Shown: positions 10,601-17,923 of the stretch, in pieces | Position numbering within the stretch: the stretch's first letter is position 1 | Layout: each line of letters begins with the position of its first letter | NCBI GenBank assembly: GCA_032718475.1 | Contig: JAUCBJ010001708.1 | Coordinates: 1-45,197, forward strand | Direction: 5' to 3' | DNA: 45,197 bases | DNA from: Nemertoderma westbladi | Taxonomy: Eukaryota; Xenacoelomorpha; Nemertodermatida; Nemertodermatidae | Notes under the pieces: model-generated | Told to the model about the DNA's origin: nothing | The model's input: the letters and a program-made list of their open reading frames with translations, nothing else | Databases searched by the model: none | Position numbers and translations under genes: made by a program

Positions 10601-13600
10601 CCGAATGCAGACTGGACACACTGATGAGGTTCTGATTAAGGACATGGGGGGCGGTTAGCGACTCGCCCTGGCGTCAGTAGATGATAGTGGCAATGGTGGT
10701 ATTGGTCTATTGATGAATCCAACTGCACATGCAGCATTGGACAAAATAGACCAAATATCTAACCGCATCATCCGTTGCCACTTCTCATGTTCTGGAAGAC
10801 TGGCTAAGAAGTTTCCTAAGGTGGTTCTGATTGTGTGCTACTCTCCAACTAGTGTTGCCCATGTAGAGGAGGTGGAAAATTTCTACCACAATCTTCAAGC
10901 AGCTACTGATGGAGTGGATCAGCATGCATTCTTAACATTCCTGGGAGACTTTAATGCAAGTCTACATCAATCACCTACATCGCCCTGGGTCTATAGCAAT
11001 AGTGTTAACCGAAATTCTGTCCATCTTCAGGATTTTATCTCTGGAAATGGATTGTTTTCGGCTGGAACCCAGTGCAAGAAGCGAACTGGAAAGCTATGGA
11101 CTCATAGTGGACCCAGTGGTCACAAGTCTCAGTATAATAATAATAATAATAATAATAATATTGGTTATTTATATAGCGCTTTATTATGCTCGGCATACTC
11201 AAAGCGCTTTTATTATCATAGACTATATTATGTTTCGTAGGAAATACAGGAGCTCTATACAAGACTGTAATGCAAAATGGACGCATACTTGCATGCATGC
11301 AAGGACACTGGCCTTGAAGATGCGGACGATCTAGCAAATGTGATGGGTGATAGGGAGTTGTGGCGGTGCAATTTTGTCGATAAGCCGGCACAGCATTCTT
11401 AAAAATGCAGCTGCAATGCAGCATGCCGATCCTAGTAGTGGTGAATTCGGTTAATGAAAATTTTTGTTATGGTATCTTTTTGCAAATCTTGAGGGCCGCA
11501 GACACCGACAAAGAGCCACACTATTATATAGCCCCAGATCACTGCTACAGGCTAGCCCAAGATACAAGGCAAACTGTCAAGGCGCACACGTCAAACACAT
11601 ACCTTCATCGACCATCAACAGCCGAACAGTAAAAGACGCGTTACATACAGTATAAACACATGAGCAGCCAACTACTGTAGTTCATGTGCTACACGTAGTT
11701 CATCAACCACTTTTGTTTGGAGTGGCTGTTTTTATTGCAGCATTCTTTGCTTGTTTTTTTTTTGCTACAGTTTCAAATCGCCATTATCAGACCGATGATT
11801 TGCAAGGTGGTGCTTTTTTTAAATCTTTTATTTCCATAAATACATTTTATGTTTACTGAGATATTATTAAAATAAAGACATATTTTTGATAAAGTTCAGT
11901 TAGCCTTTACGATATTTTTGCTGTAGCTTAGTAGATGATGATCCGGTTGTGACCGACAATTTCGATGGTGAATATCTCTGGTTTAATAGAAGTATCGATA
12001 TTTTAGTAACCTGGTTAGTCCACTACCCAAAAGTGAGATAAAGAGTGTAAAGGCATTCCTTCTTTTCGCAGTAATTTATATATTTAAGTAATTTATGGAG
12101 ACGAATTTTTCACAAAATGTGTATTTGTTGGTTTAGGCCTGGTTGGCTAGCGGAAGCGCCACTATTGATTCGACTATGGAGCAATCCTCGGAGTTCAACA
12201 AAAGATTTCTCAGTGAAAGTAAATGTTTCACTTTCGAGTGCTTATACAATCTCAAGTCTGAACAGTTGCTGCAGGTTTGTATTGCACGTGTGTTGAACAT
12301 TGGTGGTGCATCTGCTGTTATATGTTGTTTGTGTATGAGCTGTTGGATATTAATTGGTTGTTTAGCAGCTGTTGAACATTGGTGGTACATCTGCTGTTAT
12401 ATGTTGTTTGTGTATCAGCTGTTGGATATTAATTGGTTGTTTAGCAGCTGTTGAATATTGGGGGTGCATCTGCTGTTATATGTTGTTTGTGTATCAGCTG
12501 TTGGATATTAATTGGTTGTTTAGCAGCTGTTGAATATTGGTGGTGCATCTGCTGTTATATGTTGTTTGTGTATCAGCTGTTGGATATTAATTGGTTGTTT
12601 AGCAGCTATTGAACATTGGTGGTACATCTGCTGTTATATGTTGTTTGTGTATCAGCTGTTGGATATTAATTGGTTGTTTAGCAGCTGTTGAATATTGGTG
12701 GTACATCTGCTGTTATATGTTGTTTGTGTATCAGCTGTTGGATATTAATTGGTTGTTTAGCAGCTGTTGAACATTGGTGGTGCATCTGCTGTTATATGTT
12801 GTTTGTGTATCAGCTGTTGGATATTAATTGGTTGTTTAGCAGCTGTTGGATATTGATATGTCTTGTGGAATTGAATGTGTTAATGTGTTCTGGTATGAGC
12901 ACGATGTAAATACAGTAATGTATGTTTGTGTGCCCTTTAAATGTGAATTACTGGCTTTGGCGGATGTGTAGGCCCAAACTTCAGGTTCATGCATGAATTC
13001 GCGAGAAGAAGGCGTAAATATATAGATTTATTCCCATAATTTTACATTATGTTACATGGGTGATTGACTGCAGTGAGTAGAGCGTCAGACTTCAGTCTGG
13101 AGGTCATCTGTTCAACCCAAACTGGACGCCATTATCAGACAAATTATTCTCAAAGCGCTTACATTTTTAGTCGAGTCCGTGGGATATTGAGGATACATAC
13201 CTACCGGGACACCCTAGGGACCTCCCGACAGTTAATGAGAAGCGACCCACGGGTGTTATAGTTACCGGAGATAAACTACTCCCATTGACAACCGTCGACT
13301 CTCTGCGGAACACCGGTTCCTTTAATGACGTTCCTATTGTTATTAGTAAGTTGCCATGGCGATATCATTATACGCGTAGCGAGCACGGTTCACTGGTAAT
13401 TTTTTTTAATCTTTCTTTAAATTTTCCTGGCACCGTTCCAGGGCTAAGCGCACTGCGTTTGATCATAAATCGCAAGAAAAGTTGTGTAAATAAAAAATAG
13501 CAGTTTCTGCAGCTTTCTCATACAAGTGTCTTTCAGAATATTAAACTTTAGGAGTTAGAGAGGCTCCCGCTCTGCTTTGCAGGTAACAGCCAGCCAAGAG

Positions 13601-14848
13601 AGAAAGAGCCATCGGTGGTCTCATGTTCTTTTTTTCATGTTAACTTTATTTTTTTTAACTTTAATTCATTGGTAAATAATCTCAAATTAATTAAGTAAAT
13701 GAAATTTATTTCACTTTGAGAAACAGAATATAATAAAATAAAGTTGTAAATACAATATAGCAAAAAAGAACTGAAAATAAACTAACAAAAAACATATTCC
13801 ATATCGAACTAGCGAATGGTTTTTTATGATACTGATAATATTTGTACAGGTTCCGATCAATATAGTTTACCAATATTGCGCAACATTGTATCGAAGAAGA
13901 CGTGGATATCCGCAGATATTCTGCCTCATCTGATACTAAAACTCTCGGGCTTTGATTCCCACGTTCCCAATAGAATTTACAATAATTATAAAGAGATGTC
14001 GGAACCGTCGAAACAGCTACCCGAACTGGTAAGTTTGTAAGTTCGGAAGCTCGGTGATAGAAAGTATAAGTAAGTTTTGGTATATCACGCATATATTCGT
14101 ATTTATTAACTTAAAGGTAAACACGAGTATATATTCGAAGATATATTCCGAGATATATATTCGTATATCAGTGACCCCTACCTAACCACAATATAATTAC
14201 AACCCATCCCCTCCCCAAATGTTTGCACTTTTTAATCTTGTCAGATCGATATTTTGTAATTTTTGTGGTATTTCCCTCTACCCCAAAAGATTTTTGACGC
14301 AATCAAAGGTCATCGGCGCAAATATCATAAGAACGAACTAATTACAGTATTTAATTTTATTATTTTAGTTGCTGGCCTCTATTATCACGGACATCCGTTT
14401 AACTTGTCCGTTAAACGAACTCGGCTTGTTCTCGTCCGACAATCTCAATTCGCCCGTCTACCGACTCATAGTGAAACCCCTTCCGCCCGGGGAACCCACC
14501 GTGAGGGCGACGCCCGTGGGCGAGGGCGCCCCGGCGGTGCGCAGCTGGCTGGCCAGCGCGGTACTCGACCCAACCGTGTATATAAACGCGAGCGACGACT
14601 CGGGGGAACCCGAGAAGTTCGCCCAACTCGTATGCGATATGTTCCGAACGTTCCTCGTCTCAGGTACGATGGCGAACGGATGGGATGCGTTCCCCGCCAC
14701 TACCGCGCTCATGGGTTCCGATCTGCAGCTACTCAAAGGCGGCATGCTGTTCCACGAAGATCAATGCGACGAATGGAAGCGAGCGTTGACAGCGGCAATA
14801 AACTCGGGGAAAATCCAACCTGGTTGGGACTTCGGCTGGAGGAATTAG
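1492..14848 (+). CDS. catalytically dead cholinesterase-like protein (5'-partial, 8 exons)
   Basis: Eight exons join with matching phases into about 520 codons: 1492-1666, 2295-2414, 2864-2992, 3684-3850, 12137-12274, 13171-13345, 13850-14028 and 14369-14848. All introns are GT..AG. The product follows the carboxylesterase/cholinesterase alpha/beta-hydrolase fold from the first conserved Cys (EPCLQ) through SENCLF, VWIHGG (oxyanion region), YNYRLGTLGFLS and FGG-N to the C-terminal TCPLNE and DQCDEW segment. The nucleophile elbow reads GEGSG instead of GESAG. The acid position reads SDQ instead of a DEG-type motif. No His exists in the region where HGxEI normally occurs. By family analogy (neuroligin, gliotactin, neurotactin, glutactin) it may be an adhesion or binding protein, which is inference. 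No transmembrane helix follows the esterase domain. The N-terminal ~50-70 residues and signal peptide are not seen. Intron 4 (8.3 kb) holds a retrozyme, LINE pieces and a whole MFS gene. Confidence 0.85.
1676..2145. repeat. degenerate CAGCTGTTAGTTACAG minisatellite in intron 1
   Basis: Irregular tandem copies of a roughly 20-22 bp unit around TTTCAGCTGTTAGTTACAG start just after the exon A donor. A LINE fragment (1777-1933) interrupts the array, with repeat sequence on both sides. Confidence 0.75.
1777..1933 (+). mobile_element. internal fragment of the RTE-like LINE
   Basis: This is near-identical to the LINE ORF C-terminus, from AGHCFRREDQPVHN to DADDLANV. Both ends are truncated. The 5' junction carries a duplicated GGACATTGCA, and the match stops at GCAAATGT, where the full element continues CATGGG. 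It has no 3' UTR or tail, so it arose by deletion or template switching rather than a simple insertion. Confidence 0.85.
2295..2414 (+). CDS. esterase-like exon B (oxyanion-hole region)
   Basis: Acceptor TTTACAG, donor CCAG|GTCTG, phases 1 and 1. The exon encodes SENCLFANVWTP and LPVLVWIHGGDLM. The second disulfide Cys and the HGG oxyanion motif are retained although the catalytic triad is not. Reading past the donor gives a stop within 63 codons, which supports the splice. Confidence 0.85.
2415..2863. other. intron 2 of the esterase-like gene
   Basis: 449-bp intron, AT-rich, with no repeat or mobile element recognised. It ends in a pyrimidine-rich stretch and CGCAG. Confidence 0.6.
2864..2992 (+). 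CDS. esterase-like exon C
   Basis: Encodes YSPTVVTAKRLGAVVVSYNY and RLGTLGFLSLDLL. This is the conserved strand and turn (VNYRLGxLGFL) of cholinesterase-like proteins. Acceptor TTCGCAG, donor TCTG|GTTAGC, phases 1 and 1. Confidence 0.85.
2993..3683. other. intron 3 of the esterase-like gene
   Basis: 691-bp AT-rich intron. Its only structure is a perfect hairpin at 3468-3507. It ends TTGCTAG. Confidence 0.6.
3468..3507. repeat. perfect 17-bp inverted repeat (hairpin) in intron 3
   Basis: The left arm 3468-3484 (ATACGATTTCATATGAT) is the exact reverse complement of 3491-3507, with a 6-base loop. No mobile-element ends are recognised around it. Confidence 0.8.
3684..3850 (+). CDS. esterase-like exon D (lost nucleophile elbow)
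   Basis: Encodes NYGVMDSIRLLYWLRDNIKY, FGGNSSNIMLFGEGSGATM and ESKGLFHK, matching the family's NxGxxDQ..L.W..ENI..FGGDP..I..FGESAG. The nucleophile Ser codon position (3785-3787) encodes Gly and the next residue is Ser. The donor is CACAAG|GTTTG, phase 0, opening the 8.3-kb intron 4. Confidence 0.85.
4229..4302 (-). promoter_or_regulatory. tRNA-type A and B boxes flanking hammerhead 1
   Basis: On the minus strand, TGGCTGAGCTGG (plus 4291-4302) fits the A-box consensus TRGYNNARNNGG with no mismatch. GGTTCAACCCC (plus 4229-4239) fits the B box. They lie in the correct order with the hammerhead between them, and the B box directly abuts stem I. The spacing suits a type 2 internal Pol III promoter. 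Activity is inference. Confidence 0.7.
4240..4285 (-). ncRNA. hammerhead ribozyme 1 (type I-like, minimal stem III)
   Basis: Read on the minus strand. Stem I is AGCGCTA with TAGCGCT (7 bp). The core is CTGATGA. Stem II is GGCCT-GTT-AGGCC. GAAA follows, then a 3-bp stem III (ACG/CGT) with a 2-base loop. The predicted cleavage site is after the A in GTA, at plus position 4247. All invariant core bases are present. A GGTT/AACC pairing further out could extend stem I across an internal loop. The very short stem III resembles ribozymes of Penelope-like elements and metazoan retrozymes. Confidence 0.88.
4572..4645 (-). promoter_or_regulatory. tRNA-type A and B boxes flanking hammerhead 2
   Basis: The same A box (plus 4634-4645) and B box (plus 4572-4582) as in the first module. 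The only nearby difference is an A for G next to the B box. Confidence 0.7.
4583..4628 (-). ncRNA. hammerhead ribozyme 2
   Basis: Base-for-base identical to the ribozyme at 4240-4285: stem I AGCGCTA/TAGCGCT, core CTGATGA, stem II GGCCTGTTAGGCC, GAAA, 3-bp stem III. Predicted cleavage is at plus position 4590. Strict identity of the ribozyme while flanking bases differ fits either recent duplication or selection. Confidence 0.88.
4763..5436. other. intron 4 sequence, no feature recognised
   Basis: The sequence is unique as far as can be seen. A 61-codon open stretch at 4911-5096 has no recognisable similarity and no splice context. Confidence 0.5.
5437..5760 (+). mobile_element. C-terminal fragment of an L2/CR1-like LINE
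   Basis: The frame starting ITSRLHWLPVKRRVEYK continues through LTYKRLNGLALSYLNELLF, RPSPDLRS and GRRAFSVAAPT. This follows the widely conserved LHWLPV..R..YK..L..YK.L....P.YL pattern at the C-terminus of L2/CR1-group LINEs. One in-frame TAG sits just before W in the usual APT.WN motif, so this copy is dead. It is unrelated to the RTE-like family elsewhere in the window. Confidence 0.75.
5761..7724. other. AT-rich intron 4 sequence with homopolymers
   Basis: No gene was found. It contains a C-rich tract at 5998-6020, a run of 12 or more G near 7667-7680, and TA-rich stretches around 6560-6720. Open stretches at 7245-7544 and, on the opposite strand, 7356-7658 show no similarity. Confidence 0.5.
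7725..7807. repeat. 45-bp tandem duplication
   Basis: TTTGGCAACCGAGTGTTTAG begins copies at 7725 and 7770. The first copy is 45 bp and the second breaks off after about 38 bp. Confidence 0.85.
7808..8592. other. 5' flank of the nested MFS gene
   Basis: It includes a more GC-rich stretch (8060-8330) without recognised coding content. A lone B-box-like GGTTCGATACC lies near 8430. Two short upstream ORFs (ATG at 8531 and 8550) both overlap the MFS start codon in other frames, which could dampen translation if transcription starts above them. No TATA box was assigned. Confidence 0.4.
8593..9867 (+). CDS. MFS transporter, SLC18B1-like, intronless and nested
   Basis: 424 aa from the first ATG, which has a good context (A at -3, G at +4). 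The sequence is a continuous series of about 12 hydrophobic helices. Near the start, FGILDTFFPVVVEK matches the FFPxEAEKKG-type start of SLC18B1 proteins. CGNLINRLGSRIAF is the MFS loop 2-3 region. CFILRILEALGG, FGFEAAFIVPG and GAVLGGVLIDYFGFQLA are placed as in vertebrate SLC18B1, a vesicular polyamine transporter related to VMAT/VAChT. The substrate here is inference. It lies within intron 4 of the esterase-like gene on the same strand. It has no introns, suggesting a retrocopy. An AATAAA follows at 10039. A 30-bp direct duplication at the start makes GGFIS occur twice. Other MFS families (SLC16, SLC17) fit less well. Confidence 0.85.
   Translation: MGGFISRTVVLGGFISISLIIPGICFGILDTFFPVVVEKRNWSKTMVGCLLSMYSLVRLILFITCGNLINRLGSRIAFGVFGVLGALSLLSFGFVEDIPSHRGFISACFILRILEALGGNISYIYAFSLLTDLFPRHRTIVNGISGSMTVLGLAISPALGSILFTEFGFEAAFIVPGIFILAINIYCLIESPTNIYDISTSNEQSPNLFLFLNNCGVILIVILTIWAEATYLFLCVGISTYYTKFYSLSQIPIGFIFLGYCVIVMMTISIMSYVMQRLTSMESIYPSILGFGLVPIGMVLVGPAEALGFPPNISLALFGLSLHGIGAGLFVSCGLETQTRITLINFPDNVDTRALLQQILRISMAIGNIGGAVLGGVLIDYFGFQLAACILSVPGVPLLAVLIVHMSYNRLRGRFMYGEHSSRN
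9930..10075 (+). mobile_element. probable LINE/SINE 3' tail with (AAACTT)n
   Basis: Past the MFS stop, a stretch with ATGAATAAAAGAG leads into AAACTTAAACTTAAACTT. Short tandem words after an AATAAA-like motif are typical 3' tails of L2/CR1-group LINEs or dependent SINEs. It could instead be the 3' end of the MFS transcript. No ORF. Confidence 0.4.
10155..10592 (+). pseudogene. truncated LINE reverse transcriptase fragment
   Basis: Encodes NYRPIATSNIVSKILESC, then NQFGFSNGLGTESAIFVLK and FLDAAKAFDRVN. These are RT fingers and palm motifs (YRPI, QFGF, the first catalytic Asp in FLDAAKAFD). The frame stops shortly after VCWGAVKSD, before the FADD box. The family looks like an invertebrate jockey/CR1-type element and differs from the RTE-like LINE at 19535. 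Confidence 0.8.
10683..11131 (+). pseudogene. LINE apurinic-endonuclease domain fragment (RTE-like)
   Basis: Encodes GGIGLLMNPTAHAAL, VLIVCYSPTS, FLTFLGDFNASLHQ and GKLWTHSGPSGHKSQ. GDFNA is the catalytic signature of the EEP/APE endonuclease, and the LWT.xGPxGHK ending is typical of RTE-type elements. It is probably the N-terminal half of the same family whose RT half lies at 19535-21462. It breaks off at an (AAT)n microsatellite. Confidence 0.75.
11132..11160. repeat. (AAT)n microsatellite
   Basis: About eight AAT units at the junction between the endonuclease fragment and foreign sequence. The foreign part contains two copies of the word AGCGCTTTATTAT/AAGCGCTTTTATTAT (11174-11215). Confidence 0.85.
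11300..11442 (+). mobile_element. 3' end fragment of the RTE-like LINE
   Basis: Matches the ORF end (DTGLKDADDLANVMGDRELW with small changes), its stop, and the 3' UTR to GATCCTAGTAGTGG. It sits 170 bp after the endonuclease piece, on the same strand. The two may be one insertion whose RT portion was deleted and replaced. Confidence 0.85.
11443..12136. other. end of intron 4
   Basis: AT-rich, no assigned feature. It ends TTGGTTTAG at 12136, the 3' splice site for exon E. Short open stretches at 11405-11655 have no similarity. Confidence 0.5.
12137..12274 (+). CDS. esterase-like exon E
   Basis: 46 codons, phase 0 at both ends. Joined to exon D it reads FHK-AWLASGSATID, matching the family's FxKAIxQSGSAL, then SKCFTFECLYNLKSEQLLQ, matching C...CLR....LL. 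The match across an 8.3-kb intron is the main evidence that both halves belong to one gene. The donor is CTGCAG|GTTTG. Confidence 0.85.
12293..12857. repeat. 79-bp minisatellite, ~7 copies, in intron 5
   Basis: Units begin at 12293, 12372, 12451, 12530, 12609, 12688 and 12767, with a partial at 12846, so the period is exactly 79. Each unit contains TGCTGTTATATGTTGTTTG, TATCAGCTGTTGG and TTAGCAGCTG. Copies differ by one to three bases. The array starts 19 bp after the exon E donor. Confidence 0.95.
13062..13132 (+). other. tRNA-like sequence (SINE head or pseudo-tRNA)
   Basis: TGACTGCAGTGAGTAGAGCG resembles a D-arm with A box. CAGACTTCAGTCTG is an anticodon-arm-like hairpin, one base short in the loop. 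TGTTCAACCCAAA resembles a T-arm with B box. Both boxes carry a mismatch and the acceptor stem is not convincing, so it is not a functional tRNA. It lies 40 bp upstream of exon F. Confidence 0.4.
13171..13345 (+). CDS. esterase-like exon F
   Basis: The acceptor ACATTTTTAG sits at 13170 and the donor is A|GTAAGT at 13346. In the phase given by exon E it reads SSPWDIEDTYLPGHP, RPTGVIVTGDKLLPLTT and TGSFNDVPIVI. This matches the family's FxPVxDGxFLPxxP...G.f..vPvlig. Two other frames contain stops. The exon is short and spliced, so it is not obvious as an open frame. Confidence 0.8.
13850..14028 (+). CDS. esterase-like exon G (lost catalytic acid)
   Basis: Phase 1 in, phase 0 out. Joined to exon F it reads PIVI-SSDQYSLPILRN. 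The family normally has a [DN]EG motif carrying the catalytic Glu or Asp here, and Gln (13858-13860) takes its place if the alignment is right. The exon continues TWISADILPHLILKLSG and VPNRIYNNYKEM. The donor is CTG|GTAAGTTT. Confidence 0.8.
14369..14848 (+). CDS. esterase-like terminal exon H
   Basis: Acceptor TTATTTTAG, phase 0, stop TAG at 14846-14848. It encodes LLASIITDIRLTCPLNE (matches iitD..f.CP), VYRLIVKPLPPGE, FAQLVCDMFRTFLVSGT (matches M..yW..FA..G.P) and HEDQCDEWKRAL (final disulfide Cys). The only His in the exon is in that last segment, so the HGxEI catalytic His is absent. It is clearly more GC-rich than the rest of the gene. The C-terminus has no GPI-type or transmembrane tail. 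Confidence 0.85.
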   Translation: MLASIITDIRLTCPLNELGLFSSDNLNSPVYRLIVKPLPPGEPTVRATPVGEGAPAVRSWLASAVLDPTVYINASDDSGEPEKFAQLVCDMFRTFLVSGTMANGWDAFPATTALMGSDLQLLKGGMLFHEDQCDEWKRALTAAINSGKIQPGWDFGWRN

Positions 14849-15857
14849 ACATAAGGAAGATATCGCTATTTCGCTGACAGCGCGCACGTATGTTGTTTAA
14901 ACACAACACCCGCAATCTGAACCGGACAGAATTACTGTGGCTCTTCCTTGTCGATTCCATCAATACCTCACTCCTCATAAAATTTGATTTACTTTTATGT
15001 GTAAACCACTTACCGCATTTGTTATTTAGAACTCAATATTCTCGCCACAAACTTCTCTTATAAACAACTCACAATGTATCCAATTAAAATAAGTGCTAGT
15101 TTACCAAGAGAATTGATTTTCTTTTTTTTTAATTTTTTTAATGATATTTTCTAAAAATAATGCTACAGTATTTGTTTTTACTTTTTACCTAGGGCCTCCG
15201 TGAAATTCATTATTCAAGTGTCCACCTTTTGCTTTGTGAAAAAATAATGTAAATTATTATTTTCATTCGAAAATTTAATTATTATTTAACTTTAGCAGTA
15301 CAGTGTGGCGTTATGTAAATTTTATTTCATACGCGGTTAACATTTTGCGACGGTCACTTTGTTTAATATTATTAAAAAATAATTGTAGATTGTCATGTAC
15401 TTGTTGCAAGTACAGTGGAGTATCCAGTATCAATGTCCACATACAGTACAAACAAACATGTTGGTGTAATAAATAGGACAAGGAAAAAGCAAACGCTAAT
15501 AAGGGCTACCGGTACAACATGTGCTGTTTTGTTAATCTCTGTAAGACGATATAGAGTTATGCATTGTGGTTGAAGCAGTTGTGCTCACTTTCTTACACCT
15601 AAACTACTCTTCACATTCATTTAGTTCCCCAACATCAACATGTTGGTAATAAATTTATTTACTACATGTAACATTTTTGGGACCATTGATACATTTTGCG
15701 ATGACTTTCTCGTAAAATAATATTTCAATTTTGGAATAAAATTTTGAACTCCGAGTAGAATGTATAAGACATGAATAAATAATAATACTTTACACACCAT
15801 AATGCAAATAATATTCTTTTTAGTGATCGTTATTCTTACAAAGTAAGATACAACAAC
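14849..15857. other. 3' flank of the esterase-like gene
   Basis: AT-rich sequence without coding similarity. AATAAA-type words occur (for example near 15466) but none can be singled out as the poly(A) signal. Confidence 0.5.
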
Positions 15858-16032
15858 GGTGGCTGAAAGCGGCCAAAATAATTCACCATTTTATCAATTT
15901 TTATTTTGATCAACATTTTTTTCTTCAATTTCAACTTCAAGTTCAACTTCAAGTATCAATTTCAAGAAAAAAAATGTTGATCAAATTAAAAATTTAAAAA
16001 TAGTGAATTCATATTGGCCGCTTTCAGCCACC
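15858..16032. mobile_element. foldback MITE-like element, ~175 bp
   Basis: Terminal inverted repeat GGTGGCTGAAAGCGGCCAA at the left end, with its complement TTGGCCGCTTTCAGCCACC ending at 16032. The complementarity continues inward with small gaps and includes TTGATCAACATTTTTTT and its inverse. The centre is a run of CAACTTCAAGTT words. No target-site duplication is obvious, so the superfamily is open. Confidence 0.8.
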
Positions 16033-16460
16033 ATAATACAGTATACAATTATGAATTGGTGCATTTATCGCTTACAAGTGAGGTGCAATATTAATTTGTA
16101 TAGGCCTACTAATATTGTGAAATTTATAATTAAAGATTATGTGTCAGTGTCACAATAAATTTATTAATTATCGGAATAATTTAGAGCAACAGGAAACGTT
16201 ATCGGATTTCTTATCGTCTCGGAATTCAGGATATGGAAAATGGGCCGAAAAATGTGGCCCTACCTTCTACGAAAGTTCAAGGTGGTTCCATATTATTTCA
16301 TGTGCCTTGGTCTAATTGACAATTACTGTTGTACTACATTCAGAGAAAGGAGGCAAAAATCAATATACAGTAGCCCGTCAAATCCACCAAACGCCCCAAA
16401 TCCGCCAAATACGTACCCCAAATTCATCGAATGCCCCAAAGTCCGCGAAACACCCCAAAG
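16033..16460. other. spacer before the satellite
   Basis: AT-rich, then at 16375-16455 a short run of AAATCCGCCAAA/ACGCCCCAAA-like words leading into the satellite. No gene. Confidence 0.5.
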
Positions 16461-17401
16461 AAGCTATAGCTAGGTAGCTGTTTCTCTGGGTAGCTAGTTA
16501 GCTGTTTAGCTGGGTAGTTAGGTTGCTGGGTAGCTCTTTCTCTGGGTAGTTAGGTAGCTGGGTAGCTCTTTCTCTGGGTAGTTAGGTAGCTAGTTAGCTG
16601 TTTAGCTGGGTAGTTAGGTAGCTGGGTAGCTCTTTCTCTGGTTAGCTGGGTAGTTAGGTAGCTGGGTAGCTCTTTCTCTGGGTAGTTAGGTAGCTGGGTA
16701 GCTCTTTCTCTGGGTAGTTAGGTAGCTAGGTAGCTGTTTCTCTGGGTAGCTAGTTAGCTGTTTAGCTGGGTAGTTAGGTAGCTGGGTAGCTCTTTCTCTG
16801 GTTAGCTGGGTAGTTAGGTAGCTGGGTAGCTCTTCCTCTGGGTAGTTAGGTAGCTGGGTAGCTCTTTCTCTGGGTAGTTAGGTAGCTAGGTAGCTGTTTC
16901 TCTGGGTAGCTAGTTAGCTGTTTAGCTGGGTAGTTAGGTAGCTGGGTAGCTCTTTCTCTGGTTAGCTGGGTAGTTAGGTAGCTGGGTAGCTCTTTCTCTG
17001 GGTAGTTAGATAGTTGGGTAGCTCTTTCTCTGGGTAGTTAGGTAGCTAGGTAGCTGTTTCTCTGGGTAGGTAGTTAGCTGTTTAGCTGGGTAGTTAGGTA
17101 GATGGGTAGCTCTTTATCTGGGTACCTGGGTAGTTGTAGCTTTTTCTCTGGATAGCTAGGTGGTTAGTTAGGTAGCTTTGTAGCTGTTTCTCTGGGTAGC
17201 TGTGTAGTTATAAGTACCTGGGTAGCTGTTTCTCTCGTTAGATGGGTAGTTATAGGTATCTGGGTAGCTCTTTCTCTGGGTAGTTAGGTAGCTAGGTAGC
17301 TGTTTCTCTGGGTAGCTAGTTAGCTGTTTAGCTGGGTAGTTAGGTAGCTCTTTCTCTGGTTAGCTGGGTAGTTAGGTAGCTGGGTAGCTCTTTCTCTGGG
17401 T

Positions 17402-17923
17402 GGCTGTCCTCGCAGACTGTATGTACTGTACCTTTCTTCGCAGACTGTATGGTAGTGGCGCTTTTTAAAGCGACACCGTTCATCCAGCAGAGATTCGGTG
17501 GATCGGTTGTTGTGGACATAGGACGGGGCGTCAGCGTGAATGACCGCGATGTCAAACGACGCCACCCTCTGTGGTGTCCCTATTCCCCTCGCCACCAAGT
17601 CCGCCCGAACTCCCCCAACTTCGATCCCGGCGCTGTCTAGGTGGCCACGTGATAGGGTTACCTCCCGCTCTACACCCAATGGACCAATGGCAGATGAAAG
17701 AAGTTCACCAAACACTTCTCGAACCTCATCATGTCGTTTCACGATGAGCCCGCCTGACTTACAGCTCAGAGCGTGGGTTGTAGAAAACTCTCCTCCACAA
17801 CCCTCACACCTTGCGGGAAGCCCCCGGGGGGGGGGGGGGGGGGGCAGGCCGTAACGTAGCGCGAGATTGTCCCGGAATTCCTCAGCGCTGAGGTCTGTGT
17901 GATCAAAAATGTGTTTATAAGTG
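17402..17923 (-). pseudogene. retrotransposon Zn-finger/RLE-like endonuclease fragment, copy 1
   Basis: The minus strand encodes TDLSAEEFRDNLALRYGL, then (past a poly-Pro run made by a G19 tract) LPARCEGCGGEFSTTHALSC and GLIVKRHDEVREVFGEL. It then runs ADLVARGIGTPQRVASFDIA, DAPSYV and ESLLDERCRFKKRHYHTVC. The Cx2Cx7Hx3C finger followed by a D-x15-D nuclease-like region resembles the C-terminal finger plus restriction-like endonuclease of some non-LTR retrotransposons (the R2 group is the classic case). That family link is inference. Both ends are truncated in satellite. Confidence 0.65.
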
